The translations under genes were made by a program, and so were the position numbers. From IMG/VR virus record IMGVR_UViG_3300028556_000012, positions 1-52,245 of that record: a stretch of DNA of 52,245 bases; one strand, 5' to 3'. The notes under the pieces were generated by a model that saw only the letters and a list, made by a program, of their open reading frames with translations, was not told where the DNA came from and searched no databases. Source of the stretch: a virus. Position 1 is the stretch's first letter. The number at the start of each line of letters is the position of its first letter. Below are positions 23,215 to 31,667 of the stretch, one piece after another.

Positions 23215-23795
23215 TCAGCTCTTAGCTTTCTCCGCGGCATGGTTCCGCGCTATCTCAGCGCGGCGGTCTTCTTCGTCTTCCATTGCTTGCGCAATCGGGA
23301 AAAGCCAGGGCTCAACATCCAGTGCAAGTCGGTCCACTTGCTCCGGAGTCCAGCCGAAACGGCGCGCGTAAGCGACGTAGCGGTACTCGTCCCAAGGGAT
23401 TTGCTCTTTGTCATGCGCGGCTCCGGCTAGGTAAAGCTTTAGCTGCCGGAGTCGGCCGTAGGGTCCGAGTCCTTCTTAGTCGGATCGACTTTGCCGTTGA
23501 TCAGGTCAAGGTGAGGCTGGACGGCTTTAGCCAGGACGTCAGCTTGTTCGAGCGTCAGCTTGTCAAGGCTCTCGGGGTCGTCCTTCGGCACCGGGAACGG
23601 CAGCGACCAATTCCTGACGATGCGCTTAAGCAGCGCATCGCGCATCAGGTCTTCGTAGTCGCCGCCGATAGTCCGCGATCCGTCTTCATCCATCTGTAGC
23701 CGGATGGTCTTGTTAACCGCTTTGCGGTCGCCGTTGCGCAGCTCACTAGGCTCCGCGATCTCGGCCCAGTCCGGGCCGCCAAGCTGTACCTGCAC
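23215..23795 (-). CDS. Tail assembly chaperone, -1 frameshifted long form (GT)
   Basis: The short chaperone frame ends at 23439, but the -1 frame stays open to TGA at 23215 and encodes RQLKLYLAGAAHDKEQIPWD, then YARRFGWTPEQVDRL: the usual T-extension of siphovirus chaperones. The -1 frame has a stop (TAA) just upstream, so slippage must occur within roughly 23445-23475; the best site is GGACCCT at 23460-23466 (GAC-CCT to GGA-CCC), not a textbook slippery heptamer. The fusion would be about 193 residues and help load the tape measure into the growing tail. Confidence 0.8.
23439..23795 (-). CDS. Tail assembly chaperone, short form (G)
   Basis: 118 residues from GTG 23795, with AAGGGGA upstream. 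Begins MQVQLGGPDWAEI; helical middle (MRDALLKRIVRNWSLPFPVP), acidic tail (DPTKKDSDPTADSGS). Located between major tail and tape measure genes, as expected for the G chaperone, and linked to the overlapping T frame by -1 frameshifting. Confidence 0.85.
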   Translation of the reverse strand: MQVQLGGPDWAEIAEPSELRNGDRKAVNKTIRLQMDEDGSRTIGGDYEDLMRDALLKRIVRNWSLPFPVPKDDPESLDKLTLEQADVLAKAVQPHLDLINGKVDPTKKDSDPTADSGS

Positions 23796-23808
23796 TGTGA
23801 TCCCCTTT

Positions 23809-23828
23809 GTCGTTATCCGGTGACTATG
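23809..23828 (-). promoter_or_regulatory. 20-bp directional element (site 5), in late operon
   Basis: Minus-strand reading CATAGTCA, four bases, ATAACGAC: a degenerate copy between the major tail and chaperone genes. The only site found inside the structural operon, where a repressor-bound stoperator would stop lysogenic read-through. Confidence 0.55.
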
Positions 23829-23829
23829 A

Positions 23830-25065
23830 TTAGTACGAGCCCACGGCGTTCTGGATAGTCACCTTGCCGGGCGAAAGCCCGCCAGACGCACCCGCGTTAG
23901 TCGAGTTAGCGACAGCCCGCCAAGTGACGTCGTACTCGATCTCATCGGCGCCGTTAAGCTTCGCGGTGTCGTAAGCGCCCTTAGCTATGTCGATAGTCAC
24001 AGCAAGCAGGTTCGCCCCGCTAAGGCCGTTGGTAAGCACCATCTGCAACTGCGGCTGAACGTTGTTCAGCATGTTGAGCATCGGCGACTCATCCTGTGCC
24101 AACTGGTTAAACTTCCCAGTGATAGCAAGTGAGTTGCGCGCGATAGCAAACGGAGACTGCTGGCCTGCCAGGGTCCAGTAAGGCTTAAGGGCGCGAGTGA
24201 TAGTCACGCCACCCTGAACCACGTTGCTTATCAGCGTCCCGCCAGTCGCCGGGCCAGCGATACCCACGAGGAACTGCCAGTCAGCTTGAGCCTGAGCGGT
24301 CGAGAGCACGTTCGTAGGAGCGGACCCGACAGCGACACCGAGGTTCGAGGTCCCCTTGGTGTCATGCATAAAGAGCTGCTGCGAGTCCATCGTGAACCCG
24401 ACTTCGCTAGCGCACCAGTTGGCATACTGCTTAGCACCGTAGGTGCCAGAGATCCCCTGGTAGTGAGTCAGCGTGTGAGTAGACGGCTGACCGTTGCCAG
24501 AGTTAAGCAGCGAGAACACATGGGTAAACGGAGCGGTGACAATGCCAACCGCCGCGGTAGCAGAGTGGTTAAACCGCAGCGGGGTGTTGGCGAAGGTGAC
24601 CAGCGAGCCAGCGACGGCGCTAACTACTACGTTCTCAGTCGGCGCAGTCGAGATAGTCGCGTTGCCGACTTGGAGCACAGAGCCGATGACGATAGAGCCG
24701 ATTGCGCCGACTGTGAAAGACGTAGCACCCGCGGTGCTCGCTAGCGCGACTGTGGTAGTAGAAGTCGGGGTAGTCCCGGTGGACTGGTAGTCCCCCAAGA
24801 TGTTGTGCAAGAAGTAGCCGAGGGTGTCGATGTAAACCGGGCCGTTGATGTTGAACTCAGCGATCTCGGTACCCTGGATAACAGCGAAGTCCTCAGCCAT
24901 CGAGCCGCGGATCGACTTGTCAACCAAGAAGTTCGGCTTGTCATCGGGCTCGCCCTTTTCGACGGGCACCGACACAGCGGAAGCGACAGCGGTACCAGGG
25001 ACCAGCTCACGGCCGACGCCGAACCACTGCCTAGACTCGGGATATACGGTGGCGGCAACTGGCAT
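23830..25065 (-). CDS. Major tail (tube) protein
   Basis: 411 residues. Opens with ESRQWFGVGRELVPGTAV, the tube-protein start common in actinophages; a beta-rich body includes a Ser/Thr/Val-rich insertion (about 95-170). C-terminal SPGKVTIQNAVGSY. Follows the tail terminator and precedes the chaperones. Length above the usual 200-300 suggests a surface-exposed extra domain. Confidence 0.85.
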   Translation of the reverse strand: MPVAATVYPESRQWFGVGRELVPGTAVASAVSVPVEKGEPDDKPNFLVDKSIRGSMAEDFAVIQGTEIAEFNINGPVYIDTLGYFLHNILGDYQSTGTTPTSTTTVALASTAGATSFTVGAIGSIVIGSVLQVGNATISTAPTENVVVSAVAGSLVTFANTPLRFNHSATAAVGIVTAPFTHVFSLLNSGNGQPSTHTLTHYQGISGTYGAKQYANWCASEVGFTMDSQQLFMHDTKGTSNLGVAVGSAPTNVLSTAQAQADWQFLVGIAGPATGGTLISNVVQGGVTITRALKPYWTLAGQQSPFAIARNSLAITGKFNQLAQDESPMLNMLNNVQPQLQMVLTNGLSGANLLAVTIDIAKGAYDTAKLNGADEIEYDVTWRAVANSTNAGASGGLSPGKVTIQNAVGSY

Positions 25066-25262
25066 TAAGCTGCGCTCTCTTTCTGGTTCTTACCGGTCTT
25101 AAGAGGCGCCTGCTTAGGCGGCTCAACGAGAACCCACCGGCCATCTGCCGGTGGAGTGAATTTGATAACGGCACCTAGCCGCCCGATCAGGCTCCCAGCG
25201 CCCGGAATCACGATGTCGGGATAGATAACCTCGGTCTCAGCGACGTACCTGTACTCAGCCAT
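25065..25262 (-). CDS. Small head-tail region protein
   Basis: 65 residues (MAEYRYVAETEVIYPDI...), beta-rich with a Lys-rich C-terminus. Stop overlaps the major tail start. Small proteins at this position are common in actinophages; function unknown. Confidence 0.7.
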   Translation of the reverse strand: MAEYRYVAETEVIYPDIVIPGAGSLIGRLGAVIKFTPPADGRWVLVEPPKQAPLKTGKNQKESAA

Positions 25263-25333
25263 TAGTGGCCTTTGCAGATAGTCGAAGGCAGACCGCAGGT
25301 CCAGCAGATCAGCGAGTAAAGGGTGTTAAGCAA
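25262..25333 (-). CDS. 23-residue possible zinc-knuckle peptide
   Basis: TTG start at 25333 with GAGG nine bases upstream; stop overlaps the next ATG (TAATG). The peptide contains ICWTCGLPSTICKGH, i.e. CxxC then CxxH, a minimal zinc knuckle. It fills a gap otherwise empty. Supported by coupling and motif but very short. Confidence 0.45.
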   Translation of the reverse strand: MLNTLYSLICWTCGLPSTICKGH

Positions 25334-25889
25334 CGATTTCAACCTCTGCTTCAAATTTGATAGACGCATAAGTCGTTGTCTTCTCTTTGACATCGACTGA
25401 TGGGTATATCCGGGTGCGGATTCCGTAAGGACTCTCACCGGCCTGGTAGAGGCCGGGAATCCTGCCGAGGGTTACGTCGGCGTGGAACAAGCCCTTAATC
25501 GCTTCGATCAAGGCGTCTACATCTGCTTCTGCGTCTTCTGCGTGCTCGGCGTAAGCGAGATGGAAGATGTGAAGCGTCGGGGTGTAAGTGATCCGCTTCC
25601 GGCCGCCAGCGGGGAACGACACTCCCCCGCCTGCGTTACCCGCTCTGCGGATCTCGGTGTCGTCGCCTAGCTCGACCACCATCGAGGCGCCCATGCCGCG
25701 GCCGGCGGCTTGGTTCCACACGTAGTCGGTGTCAGAGGCCCGCTTGGGCTGGTAGGCCCTGACGGTCGAGAGGCCGCTGCCGACCAGCGGCCCGGAGCCT
25801 CGGTAGGCCCTGGTCTCGGCGTCGTAGGTAGAGCCGCCGAAATACTCGGCTATCCCTGTCCTGACTACTGCCCGGCTAGTAGTTGTCAC
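25326..25889 (-). CDS. Tail terminator-like protein
   Basis: 187 residues. Its position between the head-tail connector and major tail protein, and the pattern of alpha/beta with long loops (AYAEHAEDAEADVDALIEAIK, ending ASIKFEAEVEIVA), fit a tail terminator capping the tube. Coupled to the connector gene by a four-base overlap. Confidence 0.7.
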   Translation of the reverse strand: MTTTSRAVVRTGIAEYFGGSTYDAETRAYRGSGPLVGSGLSTVRAYQPKRASDTDYVWNQAAGRGMGASMVVELGDDTEIRRAGNAGGGVSFPAGGRKRITYTPTLHIFHLAYAEHAEDAEADVDALIEAIKGLFHADVTLGRIPGLYQAGESPYGIRTRIYPSVDVKEKTTTYASIKFEAEVEIVA

Positions 25890-26809
25890 CTAACTCGCCG
25901 GTAAGGATCGAGCAGCTCGTAAGCGGTGTTCATCAAGCCGCCTGCTACGCCGCCGCTAGCGGCTTTGCGGGTAGTCGGCCCGTAAGGTGTGCCAGGGAAC
26001 GGCTCATCGTCTGTGACGTTCTCGCGCATCAAGAGCGCGACAGTCATAGCGATAACTGCTTGGTGGACTTCTGCTGGCAGCTCAGAGACACCTACGCCTG
26101 CGGCGTGGGCGTTAGCCAACGGCGCGGCCAGCGGGACCGTAGAGCTTCCGGTGGTGTACCCAGAGCCGACTGACACAGCTTCCTCAAGCGCGGGGTCCCA
26201 TATCCTCGCGGTAGAACCCCTGAGCGTTCCTAGAAGCCCTGTAGAAGGCGCTTGCAGCCCTGTTCCGTCTACTAGCTCGATCGAGCTGTCACCTTCGTTT
26301 ACAGACGCGCTCAGCGTTGTAGCGCAATACCCGGCGACATAGGTGTACTCGACGTACAGCTCACCGCCAGGAGGCGGCATAGAACCGAACTCAAGAGTCC
26401 CCGACCAAGAGCCCCTAAGAGGGATAGCGGAGATCACGATGCCGCGGGCATCCTCTACCCAGGTCTGCGTCAAGTCGGTTAGCTGCGTTAGGTTCTGGAA
26501 GTCGGTTCCGTAAGCAACGCCGGTCACCTGACGCACAGGGACGTTCGACGGATGCAGGAACACCCGGCCGTAGCGGTCGATGTTCGCCCGCGTCTGCTCG
26601 TGAACCGTGTGAGCACTAAGCCGCTGGGAACAGTAAGAGTCCGCCCAAGCGGACGCCCGCAGCAGGACGTTTGTAAGCTCGGCGTCCTGGTGCGCTTGGT
26701 CGCCATCGAGCACTAGGTCATCGGTGTCAAGCCAAGTAGGCGCCGAGCGGAACTCGGCGACAGTGACGTAAGGAACAGTCAGCAGGTCTTCGACAGCGGG
26801 AACAGTCAT
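25886..26809 (-). CDS. Head-tail connector protein (gp6-like)
   Basis: 307 residues. Begins with a helical connector-like part (YVTVAEFRSAPTWL, LLRASAWADSYCSQRL), then beta segments (TGVAYGTDFQNL) and a C-terminal helix (ALLMRENVTDD, YELLDPYRRVR). Connector adaptors of this type (HK97 gp6-like) bind under the portal. Roughly three times a minimal adaptor because of a beta-rich insertion. Confidence 0.75.
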   Translation of the reverse strand: MTVPAVEDLLTVPYVTVAEFRSAPTWLDTDDLVLDGDQAHQDAELTNVLLRASAWADSYCSQRLSAHTVHEQTRANIDRYGRVFLHPSNVPVRQVTGVAYGTDFQNLTQLTDLTQTWVEDARGIVISAIPLRGSWSGTLEFGSMPPPGGELYVEYTYVAGYCATTLSASVNEGDSSIELVDGTGLQAPSTGLLGTLRGSTARIWDPALEEAVSVGSGYTTGSSTVPLAAPLANAHAAGVGVSELPAEVHQAVIAMTVALLMRENVTDDEPFPGTPYGPTTRKAASGGVAGGLMNTAYELLDPYRRVR

Positions 26810-26943
26810 TACTTACGCCGTAGCTTCCTGATGACCCAGCGGACAGCGAAGTAAGGCGGCCCGAGAATCAAGGCGAACATGCCGATGACAGCGGCACCGA
26901 ACCAGTCCCAGTCTTCGGGCTCCGGCACTTCGTTATCGGGCAT
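26809..26943 (-). CDS. 44-residue single-pass membrane protein
   Basis: I start at ATG 26943, since the upstream part of the longer frame overlaps the next gene without features. MPDNEVPEPEDWDW is acidic; AAVIGMFALILGPPYFAV spans a membrane; the end RWVIRKLRRK is basic, giving an N-out or C-in topology. Odd inside the head operon; function unknown. Confidence 0.6.
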   Translation of the reverse strand: MPDNEVPEPEDWDWFGAAVIGMFALILGPPYFAVRWVIRKLRRK

Positions 26944-27139
26944 AAGTCCCGTGCTCGCAGCCTGCGGCGTAAGAATCGGACGCGGGCCATCCCGCGGGCC
27001 AGCAGATGCGGCAGATCTCGCCGTCTTCCTTAGCTGGCTTAGCGTCGGGCTTAGCTGCAACTGTATTATTATTAGATACAGTTGGCTTAGCCTGTGGCTT
27101 AGCCACAGGCTTACGTGCCCGGCCCGTTTGAGCTGGCAT
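26933..27139 (-). CDS. Small Lys/Pro-rich protein with Cys motif
   Basis: 68 residues. A repetitive basic N-terminus (RARKPVAKPQAKPTV) leads to EICRICWPAGW and GCEHG, which resemble a zinc-binding knuckle. Overlaps its neighbours at both ends. Function unknown. Confidence 0.65.
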   Translation of the reverse strand: MPAQTGRARKPVAKPQAKPTVSNNNTVAAKPDAKPAKEDGEICRICWPAGWPASDSYAAGCEHGTYAR

Positions 27140-27396
27140 TACTTAGATCCCTCCGGTACCGCGGTGCCACCGCACCGCGAGCAAGTCTTGAAGAATGAAC
27201 CGAAACCACAGGTAGAGCACCGGAACCCGATGCCGCTGTTAGTGGTCCCGCTGAGCGACGGGAAGAAGCCGCCGTTCTTGACGATGGCTTTAGCGTCCGA
27301 AGGGGAGACATCAGCAATACCTGTGCGGAAGTTGACACGACGCCCTGACGGGGCGTCGATCTCAAGGCACCGCTTGTCAGGACTAGCTACCTTCAT
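27139..27396 (-). CDS. Small head-region protein with zinc ribbon
   Basis: 85 residues. First half (DKRCLEIDAPSGRRVNF, ADVSPSDAKAIVKNGGF) matches small actinophage proteins found downstream of the capsid gene. The second half adds FRCSTCGF and KTCSRCGG, two CxxC pairs forming a zinc ribbon. Possibly virion-associated. Confidence 0.7.
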   Translation of the reverse strand: MKVASPDKRCLEIDAPSGRRVNFRTGIADVSPSDAKAIVKNGGFFPSLSGTTNSGIGFRCSTCGFGSFFKTCSRCGGTAVPEGSK

Positions 27397-27544
27397 TCGC
27401 TTCCCTCTCCCTTTGCGCTCTGACCCGAGCCTGCTTAGCGCGCTCGACTTCTCTCTGATGATCTGCGGCTTCCTCTTGGGCTTGCTTAGCCTCAGCTAGG
27501 TGAGCCCGCCGCAAAATGCGTTCGAGCACTGCGTCGGCGCTCAA
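27383..27544 (-). CDS. 53-residue coiled-coil protein
   Basis: TTG start at 27544 overlapping the previous stop. The whole chain is highly charged helix (LERILRRAHLAEAKQAQEE, then VERAKQARVRAQRERE). Longer frame upstream runs through a membrane-protein gene and is rejected. Possibly a capsid-associated helical protein. Confidence 0.6.
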   Translation of the reverse strand: MSADAVLERILRRAHLAEAKQAQEEAADHQREVERAKQARVRAQREREANEGS

Positions 27545-27774
27545 CGCCACCAGCCGAATGCCATGTGGCCGAGAAGCCACACGCAGAACGCGAGAACAAC
27601 GAAGTGAGCAAAGCTCCACTGGCTGCTGACGCCTTGTCCCGTCAGCCGCCACACCTGATCTGAAAGCGTGTTAGCTGGGTTAGTGAACAGCGCCCACATC
27701 TCGGGGACCATGAAGAAGACCCCGAGCCAGATAAGCCAGTAGACAGACCACCAGTTCCAGGCACCGCGATCCAA
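27541..27774 (-). CDS. Small two-helix membrane protein
   Basis: I choose TTG 27774, with AAGGG seven bases upstream; 77 residues. Trp-rich first helix (WNWWSVYWLIWLGVFFMV) and a second near the end (FVVLAFCVWLLGHMAFGWW). Three of the small genes between capsid and connector encode membrane or basic proteins, which is unusual for a head operon. Confidence 0.6.
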   Translation of the reverse strand: MDRGAWNWWSVYWLIWLGVFFMVPEMWALFTNPANTLSDQVWRLTGQGVSSQWSFAHFVVLAFCVWLLGHMAFGWWR

Positions 27775-27784
27775 CGGAAAACCC

Positions 27785-27958
27785 TTAAGCGTTCGGGTAG
27801 ATGTGCTGACCGGACTGCTGAGCTGGCACCGTAAGCGCAAGCCAGTACTGGCTAAGCGCATGCTGCCCGCGGTTCGCGGCGTCACGGGCCTCTGCCAGGA
27901 AGATTGCCGCGGCGGCCGACTGTGAGCCGAGCACCGGGACGTCTTTGTTAGCTGCCAT
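27785..27958 (-). CDS. 57-residue hypothetical protein after capsid gene
   Basis: ATG 27958 preceded by AAAGGA. MAANKDVPVLGSQSAAAAI then helical AEARDAANRGQHALSQYW. A soluble small protein in the position of a decoration or head accessory protein; no family recognised. Confidence 0.6.
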   Translation of the reverse strand: MAANKDVPVLGSQSAAAAIFLAEARDAANRGQHALSQYWLALTVPAQQSGQHIYPNA

Positions 27959-27980
27959 GCTTATCCTTTGGGGTATGGCT

Positions 27981-28012
27981 GGGAGCCCCTGCCTAGTAAG
28001 GCAGGGGCTCCC
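27981..28012 (-). terminator. Hairpin after the capsid gene
   Basis: A 13-bp perfect stem (GGGAGCCCCTGCC) with a 6-base loop directly after the capsid stop, without a U tract. Probably partial termination or 3' protection that raises capsid over downstream expression. Confidence 0.7.
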
Positions 28013-28023
28013 GGTCTTAGTTG

Positions 28024-29703
28024 TTACTGGATGCCCAGGAGGCAGGCGGACCACTTCGGCGCGTAGTGAATCATCGTGCCGTAGGTGTAGGTCGAGGCGT
28101 CGTAGGTGAACTGGATCTGAGGCCAGTCAACCGACATGTAGTCCTGAACCATGGTCATCGTGGTTGTGTCACCGATACCCGAATCCGGCACCGGCAGCAC
28201 CCGAGTACGGATGAACGAAGCGCCAGACGGCATGTACGGGTGAACCCGGATATCCACGATCCGGCTAGTCGGGCTCGACTCGTTGACGATCCCGGTAACC
28301 ATCCCGCCGACGTTCACGCCACCTGTGAACTGGTCGTTATCCAGGGTGATCCGGTAGGCCGCTGCGGTCGTGTTGTCCGCACGAATCCAGTCAGTGATCT
28401 CACGCCTAATCGGCGCGCTCACCCAGAGTTCCTCTGGGTCCGCATAGACGCTGGAATACAGCGAAGCGAACGCATCCTGAAAAGGCTTGTCACCGATGTT
28501 CGAGCCACCGCCGAGAACGTACAGCGGAGCGTTGACGCGCTTGACGTAACCAGCCTGCGCCGGGTCGGCCAAGACGCTCAGGAAGCCGTCGTAGCCGTTG
28601 GCGTTGACAGTCGAGTCCGAACCTGGCATCGCGGCCCCGCCAGTGGCGTAGCTCGTCAGAACGTAAGAGTTCCCGACGAACGACGTCTGGAACGTCTCGG
28701 TTCCGCTAGAGGTCCCGACGTACAGGTTGTAGCCCAGAGCGCCAGTCGGCTCGGTGCCGACTGTCACCGTGATCTGGTTAGTGCTACCAGACAGTGCCCC
28801 GGAGTTCGGCTCGTTAGAAACCACCGACTCGCCGTAGCCCGCTCGTGCGGTCACCTTGACGTAGTAGGTACCGGCCGTGATTGAGCCGCCAGTGCTAGCG
28901 CCGACAGCGGTCACGCCAGAAGGCGCCGAAACCGCACCCTCGTAGCCCTGGCCAGACGCGCCACGCGCGTACAGCATCGCCTTTTCCTCACCCAGCAGGT
29001 GAGCCCAGAGCAACGCCATCTGGGAAAGCGCACGGACGTCTTGGAAACCAAGGTCGGTGAAGTACGCCTTGTGCGTCACCATGTCAGACAGCGACATTTC
29101 CATGTAGTTCGCGGTCTTGACGTCCATCGCGTAACTGATCTTCTGGCCTCGCCGCAGAGACAGCGAGCCGAAGGTCGGGGTACCAGAGTCCGACTCAGAG
29201 TTGAAGAACGGGCTCACGTCAGCAACCCCGCCCATACCGGAGTTGGTGTAACCGAGAATCCGCCTGTACTCGCGGGCCGTACCCATGCCCTTCTGCCGCG
29301 GCAGCTCGTTGCGCAGCGGGGTAAACCGCGGCACAAGCTGCCTAGCAGGGGCTTCGAGGTCGTAAGGGTGCAGGTTGCCAGGGGACGCAACAGTGATGTC
29401 CTTGTTAACGTCCAGCATTCCGCGCAGCGAGTCGAGGTCGGCGTTAACCGCCGCCTGCTCATCTGCGGACAGGCCCTTAGTCAGGTCGGCGACCCGCTCG
29501 GCCAGGCGTTCGATGTTGCGCTGAGTTGAGCCGTTGCCAGAGCCGAGGCCCTTCATCAGGCCGTGCTTGCGCTCGAATCCGTCTGCGCCGCTGTCATGGC
29601 GCTTAAGCGACTCATCCAGAGCCTTCTTAAGGGCCTCAAGCCGTTCCCCGCGCTCGGAAACGTCCCGAGCGTCAGAGAACATGTCTGCCGTAGAAACAGG
29701 CAT
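28024..29703 (-). CDS. Major capsid protein (HK97 fold) with Ig/Fn3-like insertion
   Basis: 559 residues. N-terminal delta-like helices (1-110: ERGERLEALKKALDESLKR), then HK97-type body (VPRFTPLRNELPRQKGMG; MVTHKAYFTDLG; RVHPYMPSGASF). Residues about 262-355 are a Gly/Ser/Thr-rich beta module (SGVTAVGASTGGSI..., TYYVKVTARAGYGES, NQITVTVG) that reads like an Ig or Fn3 domain inserted in the body. It likely projects from the capsid surface. No separate decoration gene is certain. Confidence 0.85.
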   Translation of the reverse strand: MPVSTADMFSDARDVSERGERLEALKKALDESLKRHDSGADGFERKHGLMKGLGSGNGSTQRNIERLAERVADLTKGLSADEQAAVNADLDSLRGMLDVNKDITVASPGNLHPYDLEAPARQLVPRFTPLRNELPRQKGMGTAREYRRILGYTNSGMGGVADVSPFFNSESDSGTPTFGSLSLRRGQKISYAMDVKTANYMEMSLSDMVTHKAYFTDLGFQDVRALSQMALLWAHLLGEEKAMLYARGASGQGYEGAVSAPSGVTAVGASTGGSITAGTYYVKVTARAGYGESVVSNEPNSGALSGSTNQITVTVGTEPTGALGYNLYVGTSSGTETFQTSFVGNSYVLTSYATGGAAMPGSDSTVNANGYDGFLSVLADPAQAGYVKRVNAPLYVLGGGSNIGDKPFQDAFASLYSSVYADPEELWVSAPIRREITDWIRADNTTAAAYRITLDNDQFTGGVNVGGMVTGIVNESSPTSRIVDIRVHPYMPSGASFIRTRVLPVPDSGIGDTTTMTMVQDYMSVDWPQIQFTYDASTYTYGTMIHYAPKWSACLLGIQ

Positions 29704-29718
29704 GTTAGTCCTTTCGAG

Positions 29719-30492
29719 TTATGCAGAAACCCCGGCGGCCTGCTCGGCTGCCGCAGCTTGCGTTTTGTAGTAGCTAGCGAGTTCCCGTTCCTGCACGTTC
29801 GCTGCGAGGCCGCGGTAGTACTTCGCCTTAGCGAGGTTTTCGTCGCGGAGGCGCTGATTGCGCACAGAAGCGGGCGCTGTAATAGCGACCGCAGTGGGAA
29901 TAGCAGTAGCCTTCAAAGCCGCAAGTTCTGTCCGCAGCTCTTGATTAGCTGCCTCGTGGACTTCCATTGCCTTAGTGACGGCTGATGCAACAAGCTCAGA
30001 AAGCTTGCCTTCCTGCGGCTCATCGGCCGCAGAAGTTTCTGGGGAGTCCGTTTCCACGGACTTAGCTGCGTCGGCGCTGGCTTGCTCGCCATCGCGGAAC
30101 AGCTTCATGCAGTGCGATGCTTCGAGCAGAAGCCCGATGTCGCACGTCTCGCCAAACTCGCCTGCGGCCATCTCAGCCGCTTCCGACTGAATCAGCTTGG
30201 CCAAGAGCACTAGAATGCGCTCGGCGTCAGCGATGTCTGGCTTCTCGTTGATCGCGCCTGATGCGGTAACCGCCTTAACCACTTCGATAACCTCGGCGCG
30301 TTCCTCGGGCGTAAGCCCAGGAACCTCTGCGCCAGGCGTGGCTTCGGGTTCGGAAGGTGCATCCTCTGTCGGCTCAATCGCCTTCATAAGGAGGATCGGG
30401 ATACCGTTAGCGGGGTTCTCAACCCCGTCGATCCGGTCAGCGTCAAGCTTCTCGATCTCGGTAATCTCGACTTCGGGAAAAGCAGCGGGCAT
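29719..30492 (-). CDS. Scaffold-like protein
   Basis: 257 residues. The opening ITEIEKLDADRIDGVENPANG is typical of a protein encoded between the XkdF protease and capsid in actinophages; the rest is acidic and helical with a C-terminal coiled coil (ANQELRTELAALKATA, LRDENLAKAKYYR). Expected to guide procapsid assembly and be removed by the protease. Confidence 0.75.
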   Translation of the reverse strand: MPAAFPEVEITEIEKLDADRIDGVENPANGIPILLMKAIEPTEDAPSEPEATPGAEVPGLTPEERAEVIEVVKAVTASGAINEKPDIADAERILVLLAKLIQSEAAEMAAGEFGETCDIGLLLEASHCMKLFRDGEQASADAAKSVETDSPETSAADEPQEGKLSELVASAVTKAMEVHEAANQELRTELAALKATAIPTAVAITAPASVRNQRLRDENLAKAKYYRGLAANVQERELASYYKTQAAAAEQAAGVSA

Positions 30493-30494
30493 CC

Positions 30495-30998
30495 TTAACT
30501 CCTTAGATCCGCTACAGTGGCGGGATCGGGAGTCCTGCGGACTGCCTTGCCCTGCATTGACACGCCGCCTATGCGGCCTTCTTTGATTAGCCGCCAGGTG
30601 TCTTCGGTCCAGCGGATTCCGACGAGCCAGTCACCAGACTTAACCAACTGCTCCGAGCCATCGGCGGCAGCTACGGTCCAGTCAGGCCCGCGGTAGATGT
30701 AGGACTCGACAACACGGCCGGCGCCTTCGGTGCCGTTCTCGTGCCACAAGCCGACCTGCTGCGACTTAGTTAGGTAGTTCCACGCGGCATCTTCGATAGC
30801 CGCAAACCCCGCGAAGTCGCGGAATCCATCGGCGGCTTTGCCGACGTCGGGTTTGTTAGCTGGGTAAGCGACTGTCAGCGTGAATCGCCGCTCATCGTCA
30901 GACTTGATGACCTTTCCGGCGATACCAGAGCCGTTCCACGGCTCGGGCTCGGCGTCAGGCTCAACGCTCACGCGCAGCTTGAATACTGCTTCGGGCAA
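30495..30998 (-). CDS. XkdF-like prohead protease
   Basis: 167 residues. GKVIKSDDERRFTLTVAYP, then VGLWHENGTEGAG with the likely catalytic His, VVESYIYRG, and DWLVGIRWTEDTWRLIKEG plus IGGVSMQGKA with the likely catalytic Ser: the XkdF serine-protease pattern. Matures the procapsid. Confidence 0.8.
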   Translation of the reverse strand: MPEAVFKLRVSVEPDAEPEPWNGSGIAGKVIKSDDERRFTLTVAYPANKPDVGKAADGFRDFAGFAAIEDAAWNYLTKSQQVGLWHENGTEGAGRVVESYIYRGPDWTVAAADGSEQLVKSGDWLVGIRWTEDTWRLIKEGRIGGVSMQGKAVRRTPDPATVADLRS

Positions 30999-31667
30999 TT
31001 AACTTCTCCTGTAAGGCATTAGGGCGCACCGGCAGCGGACATGCTGCGGGGGCGCAATCGCCCCAGACGGGAACGGCGTGCCAAGAAAACGAGGCCCAGC
31101 GGCTTCGTTGGCATCACATTGGGCACAGACATCCGACGCAGGGTCGGTAACCCAGATGACTTCTGGGACGCCAGCGGCCCGGTAAATCTTCACGGTCGCT
31201 TCGCCGACAGCGCGGGTTATCTCGGTTTGCGCTATCCGCTTAGCGTGGGCGTCATCGGCAAGGACCGCGGTTATCCCCGCGGCCAAGACGTCAGCGGTAA
31301 GCCCAGCCGAGTCCGCTAGGACTCCGGCTATTCGCTTAAGCAGGGTCGAGACAATCTGCTGTAGCCAGCGAGGCCCGTAGTTGTTGATTAGGTCGAGCAA
31401 CGTCTGGCCGTCGATCTCGCCGCTAAACCCAGAAGCCTTGATAGCGGCTTCTAGGCCGAGGGCGTAGCCCTGAGCCCAGAGTGATTCGAGGACCGGCCAG
31501 AGTTTCCGGCTAAGGGCCTGGCTTACGTTCTGGTGCCTTAGCCACTCAAGGGCGTCTTCCTTGGTCGAGCCGTTAGGCCGGGCCAAGATCCAGGCCGCCG
31601 CCATAGCGGTAGCCGAGAATGCCCCTGCTACTGCTGCGGCGAGGGTTGCTCCGAGTACGGAGACCAA
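30999..31667 (-). CDS. MuF-like minor head protein
   Basis: 222 residues from TTG 31667 (start uncertain; overlaps the portal end by 40 bases). Helical N-terminus with a hydrophobic run (TLAAAVAGAFSATAMAAAWIL). The C-terminus has the MuF signature: RIAQTEITRAVG, SDVCAQCDANEA, and PPQHVRCRCALMP with a metal-binding Cys/His set. Minor virion protein adjacent to the portal. Confidence 0.8.
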   Translation of the reverse strand: MVSVLGATLAAAVAGAFSATAMAAAWILARPNGSTKEDALEWLRHQNVSQALSRKLWPVLESLWAQGYALGLEAAIKASGFSGEIDGQTLLDLINNYGPRWLQQIVSTLLKRIAGVLADSAGLTADVLAAGITAVLADDAHAKRIAQTEITRAVGEATVKIYRAAGVPEVIWVTDPASDVCAQCDANEAAGPRFLGTPFPSGAIAPPQHVRCRCALMPYRRS

